Shown here: positions 23,101 through 25,724 of the stretch, piece after piece | How the letters are laid out: every line of letters starts with the position of its first letter | How positions within the stretch are numbered: position 1 is the first letter of the stretch | NCBI GenBank assembly: GCA_964653235.1 | Contig: CAZZCP010000031.1 | Location: 1 to 25,724 of the forward strand | Source: CAZZCP01 sp964653235 | Lineage (GTDB): Bacteria > Bdellovibrionota > Bdellovibrionia > Bdellovibrionales > UBA840 | Reading direction: 5' to 3' | Length of the DNA: 25,724 bases | Notes under the pieces: generated by a model | What the model was told of the DNA's origin: nothing | Seen by the model: the letters and a program-made list of their open reading frames with translations, nothing else | The model's database searches: none | Made by a program: the position numbers and the translations under genes

Positions 23101-24682
23101 TTGCAAATTCATAGTATTGAATGCCGCATGCCTCAGTGGCAGCAATCCAAAATGCAGTTGCCGAACGATCGGCGGCTGCATCTCCAGATGTAAATGGAAT
23201 GCCAGTCATAATGGGCGCGATAGTATCAACTAAAAACCCGGTAGAGTGAGTGGCAATCACTGAATTACCCGCTGTATCTGTGCTTTGTACACTTGGCCAG
23301 TAGATCGGAGCAAAGCCGCTGCACTCGCTTAAGCTTAAAGAATCAAAAGTGTGGCTGTTGCTGCTATCAGGGCTTTCGAAGGCAAGCACTTCTTGCCCCC
23401 CGGCGCTTGTGCCAAGGGCGACCAACTCAATGGATAGATCGGGACTTGTAGAAGGGATCCATGTAAAGAGTGGTGCCGTACTTGTTGAGTTCGAATAGTT
23501 AGTTGCCAAAGTGAGCCCTGTGGCTAGGTTGGGAGCAGTAAGATCTAATTCATAGCTAAGGCTAACTGTTGAACAGGCCGATACATTGCTGCTGGCATCT
23601 TCTCGGTTTGCATAAAAAGTATAGGAGCCAGGACTCAGTGGCGGATTTAATGTGAGAGTTACAGATGAGCTGCTTGCATTGCCCGAAGCGACTTCAGTTG
23701 TACAAGTGTTATCAGAAAAGATGCGTACCGTATTCGCATTTTCGACTCCATCGACTTGAATTTCGGGAGTGTCATCATTGGCAGGGGAGCTTACAGGGCT
23801 CACTAAACTTAAAGCCGTCGGTGCAGGTATTGTACTCACACTAAAAGTATTGCTGTCCACAAACAGAGACCCTGATCCTCCACTGCCAGTGGTATCGGCT
23901 TTGTTAGCTCTTAGAACTTTGTTTCCAGCCGCCATCAACAAAACCGCATCACCGAGCGAATAGCTAGCAAGACCATTGCTTGCATTGATTGTAAGATTGC
24001 CCAATAAGGGGCCGGTACCAGATTGTAAGTTTAAAGTGATCGCTGCGCTTGCATCAGGACCACTTGTTACTCGGTTGCCAAAGCCATCTAAGATTTCTAT
24101 TTCAGGTGTAATCACCTGAGCTACATTTGTAGGGTCAGGTGCTTGGGTGACAAAATTTAAACTCGCTGCAGGAGTAGGCAAGATTTCAAAGTTTGCACTC
24201 AATTGAGTCACGGCAGGGCTTCCCCCAGCTGCAGATGTATCAAATTTAGATACCTCTAAAATTTTAGTTCCCATCAAATCTATATTGGCTGCGAGTCCTG
24301 TAAAATCGGCTACCCCGGCTACAGCAGAGATGCTGAGTGTACCAAGAAGGTTTCCACTGCCAGATGCTAGGCTCAGCGAAATCATTGTTGTTGCGTCTGG
24401 CCCGTTAGAAACTAGATTTCCCGCAAGGTCTTGAATTTCAATGATGGGCGCAATTTCTTGGCCGGCAACAGTATTACTAGGTTGAGTGCGAAAGACCAAT
24501 TGAGTGTTTTGCGGAAAAACAGGGGCAGGGGGATCTTTAGGTTCTGGTTCGGGTGCTGGAACTGGAGCGGGATTTAAAGCTTCATCATCAGAATTGGGCT
24601 GACCACTACAGGCAGTGAGCAGAAGTATTAGTCCTGCTAAAATCAATAGGTTGATTTTTTTTGCCAGCATATATTTTTTCAT
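20135..24682 (-). CDS. Giant modular surface lipoprotein (Ig-like, Fn3 and LamG-like domains)
   Basis: A 1515-residue protein. ATG 24682 is chosen over GTG 24694; GGAAC lies close upstream. The signal peptide ends in lipobox LTAC (Cys near 25), then an acidic Pro/Glu linker (PAPVPAPEPEP). Approximate domains: two Big/filamin-like repeats (45-168, 170-288) sharing PEIEI...GN..SGPDA and SGSGNLLG/SGTGPLLG; an Ig-like domain (290-380); two further Ig-like segments opening with DLTAPN and DTIAPI (to about 590); a fibronectin type III domain (592-690); a 350-residue beta region with SRVVAMDDNT and QHVITVYAFETTEITI, faintly like IgGFc-binding domains; and two concanavalin/LamG-like domains (about 1058-1285, 1290-1515) opening with LKLWLDAADP and LRLWLDASDL. 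This suggests a cell-surface adhesin or sugar binder. It is bracketed by repeat copies B and C. Confidence 0.85.
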   Translation of the reverse strand: MKKYMLAKKINLLILAGLILLLTACSGQPNSDDEALNPAPVPAPEPEPKDPPAPVFPQNTQLVFRTQPSNTVAGQEIAPIIEIQDLAGNLVSNGPDATTMISLSLASGSGNLLGTLSISAVAGVADFTGLAANIDLMGTKILEVSKFDTSAAGGSPAVTQLSANFEILPTPAASLNFVTQAPDPTNVAQVITPEIEILDGFGNRVTSGPDASAAITLNLQSGTGPLLGNLTINASNGLASYSLGDAVLLMAAGNKVLRANKADTTGSGGSGSLFVDSNTFSVSTIPAPTALSLVSPVSSPANDDTPEIQVDGVENANTVRIFSDNTCTTEVASGNASSSSVTLTLNPPLSPGSYTFYANREDASSNVSACSTVSLSYELDLTAPNLATGLTLATNYSNSTSTAPLFTWIPSTSPDLSIELVALGTSAGGQEVLAFESPDSSNSHTFDSLSLSECSGFAPIYWPSVQSTDTAGNSVIATHSTGFLVDTIAPIMTGIPFTSGDAAADRSATAFWIAATEACGIQYYEFAIGTSPGDQDIVPYTNIGNTTSYQAVNGVDGLSLSISNGVYYFTSIRAVDMSGKPSNIITSNGWRFVQAPDAINDLGFSGRTSSSVAISWTAPNDNGAAISDYIVQYKENSSSTWLSFNEGTNTNTNTNANVTGLNASTVYDFRVIAFNGANSAASNIVTQETAPNDPFFDPSVFTALNNGGATRSRVVAMDDNTTVNHNGSPLPGSPINAGEYITFNSARGDILTADKPIFVAGRLAVANNNTQEGNIVWMSPDWAGKEFITVGSRDRQHVITVYAFETTEITIYEGATIRVNADEVTAGNFATYRMNNDAGYRIVSTKDITAYQYSEGNGDDKVVDNLPILPPATDIIGIPSRSGQYTTLATSANYNWYESDGSSGSDSVNQGVFDSFGGNGAQYGAPAARVISSALMIGRSNADNDGNDSSPFVPINFQKKRFVINHDTEWVAFASDQAANIQIFRPGQAQTSLTLSRSGSGALTPYHGRLTNVPEGTIFESNTRFQTWYETEANPEDSAANEDETILFGHDGVGLPVNHKLKLWLDAADPNTLFQADDCTSIVSVSGESIGCWRDKSLQENHATQSGINKPTYAANVSAFANAPAIQFNGGANYLEFAQSIVEGNNYTIFALVHRDDNSGNNYFIGTQSAVANAGLHFGFSSDSNLRLGQISNDLDLSVSGQAQASIGLLSARLSASGKQVSFNGFTNSDAVSTPLASAGQGVIGRGFDSGGFSGQIAEIIVFSRALSDDEMNLMSDYLRKKWLRPTLLANLRLWLDASDLGTLYTDTGCSNNVSAPGNAVQCWTDKSGNGYQAIQAQAGSTYQVDSAKDTVQLNNSSFSISGSGSGAVFNDGDSLDQVDVFAVMKSANASETGYLLHHPAGAGFSVHAPISGNAQISVGGNSLSAAWGADTSNYFRWNFISDNLSASQEIFRNDNSVTSDGNTGSISIGTENFYIGAENGSTNNQNANIGSILVFDRKLSVEERHFIRSYLDSE
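22719..22744. repeat. In-frame hexanucleotide repeat within the giant lipoprotein gene
   Basis: GGTATT-type units repeat about three times with degenerate flanking units, encoding alternating Thr-Asn (T-N-T-N-T-N) in a loop of the fibronectin type III domain. Changes in unit number would alter loop length without a frameshift. Confidence 0.5.
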
Positions 24683-24701
24683 CTCACGTTCCACAGAATC
24701 C

Positions 24702-24713
24702 TAAGAATTCTTA
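24702..24713. promoter_or_regulatory. Palindrome in the giant lipoprotein leader
   Basis: TAAGAATTCTTA, a perfect 12-bp palindrome about 20 bp upstream of the ATG at 24682. It could be an operator or short mRNA structure. No convincing promoter was placed in 24714-24830. Confidence 0.3.
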
Positions 24714-24830
24714 ACCTAATCGGCAAAAAGGTTAAAAATACTTAGCTTTTCAGCTTAACAAAATACAAACAAACACAGATACCCAAAGAGTGATACCTGC
24801 ATTTGTGTTTTGCAATGAGACGTCTTTATG

Positions 24831-25000
24831 CTGCTCCCTTTTATTTCACCTTGGTCTCGAACTTATAGCCTAATTTCGATGGCCTAGGTGCTGCGTCCGA
24901 GAATGCATTGAAATTTAATCCCTTACGGACCAAATTGATAAAGTATTTTATACTTTTAGCGGTTTCGGACGGATGTCCGAAGTGAAATAAAAGGGAGCAG
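24831..25000 (-). repeat. 170-bp inverted-terminal-repeat element, copy C
   Basis: Perfect 19-bp ends CTGCTCCCTTTTATTTCAC (24831-24849) and GTGAAATAAAAGGGAGCAG (24982-25000), exactly 170 bp. The reverse complement aligns to copy A without gaps with about 21 mismatches by hand count. Fully conserved blocks include the TTCGGAC-ATCC-GTCCGAA hairpin, GTCCGTAAGGG, ATGCATTCTCGGACGCAGC and GAAATTAGGCT. C also has a hairpin AAAGTAT-AAA-ATACTTT not formed in A. It lies in the 387-bp divergent gap between the giant lipoprotein gene and the DUF481-like gene and is the main content of that gap. No target duplication is visible. Confidence 0.9.
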
Positions 25001-25069
25001 TTCGTGGAGCTTCCACTTCACACTGCATAAGCACTAGCCAGATCTTTTTTAAATTCAGATGATTTTTGA

Positions 25070-25615
25070 ATGCATTTTTTATTTATAATTTTGATTGCAT
25101 TGCCAGCATGGGGCTTTATGAATATCGAAAGTTTGAGGCAAAATCTCACTAAAGGTTTTGCCGGCGCAAGTACTTTACGAATGAACGGTGCCCAAGGGAA
25201 TACCGAAAAAATTCTAGGTAATTTTGAAACTTTAAATACCTATGTAAATCGAAGAAATGAATACATTGGAATCATTGATTATGCATACGGCGAAGCAACA
25301 AGTATAAAAGATACCTACAACGGCAGCTTGCATTTAAGGTATGCTCATTATCTATGGGATGAAACGGCTATTGAGACTTTTACGCAGTTTGAGTTTGATG
25401 AATTTACCGCCCTTGAATTGCGAAGGCTGTTTGGCTTAGGACTGCGCTTTCGCTTTTACAATTCGAAAGAGAGAATTTTGAGTTTAGGCACTGGCGCCTT
25501 TTATGAAAATGAAAGCATTGACCCCTTGGTAGATATCAACCAAGAGGCCGTTCGTGCCAATATCCGCCTAGTGCGGCTTTTTTTTATGAAAGGCCTAAAA
25601 AGCCAGCAAAAGTAA
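25070..25615 (+). CDS. DUF481-like outer-membrane barrel protein, apparently shortened
   Basis: A 181-residue protein: signal peptide MHFLFIILIALPAWG, then a segment matching the start of DUF481 (YdiY-like) barrels: NIESLRQNLTKGFAGASTLRMNGAQGNTEKI, LRYAHYLWDETAIETFTQFEFDEF, RRLFGLGLRFRF and LGTGAFYENE. These are alternating strands of a small outer-membrane barrel. Family members are usually around 220-250 residues. Here the last family-like strand (VRANI) is followed by RLVRLFFMKGLKSQQK and a stop, so the final strands are missing. A hairpin and T8 run (25564-25585) falls exactly at the break. Removing one T ends the frame at once and adding one gives no family-like sequence, so a simple homopolymer error does not explain it. 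The Shine-Dalgarno site is weak. Possibly a decayed gene. Confidence 0.65.
   Translation: MHFLFIILIALPAWGFMNIESLRQNLTKGFAGASTLRMNGAQGNTEKILGNFETLNTYVNRRNEYIGIIDYAYGEATSIKDTYNGSLHLRYAHYLWDETAIETFTQFEFDEFTALELRRLFGLGLRFRFYNSKERILSLGTGAFYENESIDPLVDINQEAVRANIRLVRLFFMKGLKSQQK
25564..25585 (+). terminator. Weak terminator-like hairpin and T8 run at the 3' end of the DUF481-like gene
   Basis: CCGC-CTAGT-GCGG, one base, then eight T. The stem is only 4 bp but GC-rich. It lies inside the reading frame, 30 bp before the stop, at the point where family similarity ends. Confidence 0.35.
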
Positions 25616-25635
25616 AAGTTTATTTCTTGGACGCC

Positions 25636-25664
25636 TTGACTCTGACGAGTAATCACCCTAACAC
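25636..25664 (+). promoter_or_regulatory. Candidate promoter of initiator tRNA
   Basis: TTGACT (25636-25641), 17 bp, TAACAC (25659-25664), placing transcription start at about the first base of the tRNA. The -35 is strong, the -10 weak. Confidence 0.4.
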
Positions 25665-25669
25665 AGTAT

Positions 25670-25724
<55 letters not shown>

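Noticed and set aside
24745..24756. AGCTTTTCAGCT near the giant lipoprotein as a third copy of the 14-bp module repeat
   Set aside because: It is one T shorter, has no neighbouring module, and short T-rich matches are expected by chance.
10404..25000. The 170-bp elements as integron attC sites, because they follow stop codons
   Set aside because: No GTTRRRY/RYYYAAC core sites, no integrase gene, and the ends are perfect 19-22 bp inverted repeats.
10404..25000. The elements as retron msr-msd RNA genes
   Set aside because: Size and end pairing fit loosely, but no reverse transcriptase is nearby and three dispersed copies with identical ends fit a repeat family better.

Overview
The window is low-to-mid G+C chromosomal DNA from a Gram-negative bacterium. 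It encodes a lipid A acyltransferase, an AsmA-type envelope protein, a TolC/RND pair and many lipoproteins. The very large Fn3/LamG-type lipoprotein, a DUF481-like barrel and an 'FQNC' lipoprotein suggest Bdellovibrionota (Bdellovibrio/Bacteriovorax-like). That placement is an inference from gene style; no marker gene fixes it.

Layout. 1-2438 (minus): start of an unknown secreted protein, a QueD-like enzyme, dihydroorotase and a small membrane protein, the last three forming one run. 2493-3153: a compact two-gene DUF4258/DUF2283-HTH module (toxin-antitoxin-like) with its own promoter and a triple 10-bp repeat, bracketed by a 14-bp direct repeat whose distal copy is the 3' end of umuC. 3134-4774 (minus): umuDC (error-prone polymerase V); UmuD lacks the usual cleavage dipeptide and the catalytic lysine. 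4892-7441 (minus): unknown secreted protein, an alpha-carbonic-anhydrase-like lipoprotein lacking two of three zinc histidines, and an LpxL-type acyltransferase. 7521-10394 (plus): a large AsmA-like protein divergent from lpxL. 10683-12242: a surface lipoprotein. 12298-13871: purK-purE. 13964-19863 (minus): tolC, RND permease and tetR in one overlapping operon with no membrane-fusion protein, followed by a LON-domain protein. 20135-24682 (minus): a 1515-residue modular lipoprotein. 25070-25615: a shortened DUF481-like barrel, then initiator tRNA-Met running off the end.

The most unusual non-coding feature is a family of about 170-bp elements with 19-22 bp terminal inverted repeats built on CTGCTCCCTTTTATTTCAC. 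Three copies are present (10404-10581, 19955-20125, 24831-25000). Copies one and three are the same sequence in opposite orientation, about 88% identical without gaps by hand alignment. Copy two keeps the ends but has largely replaced the interior. Two copies start 9-13 bp after a stop codon, and a partial end occurs 5 bp after a third. Together they bracket both large surface-lipoprotein genes.

A second theme is leaderless expression. The DUF4258 gene and purK each have a near-consensus sigma70 promoter whose -10 box ends 5-6 bp before the ATG, leaving no room for a Shine-Dalgarno site. The divergent asmA/lpxL pair looks similar but has weaker boxes.
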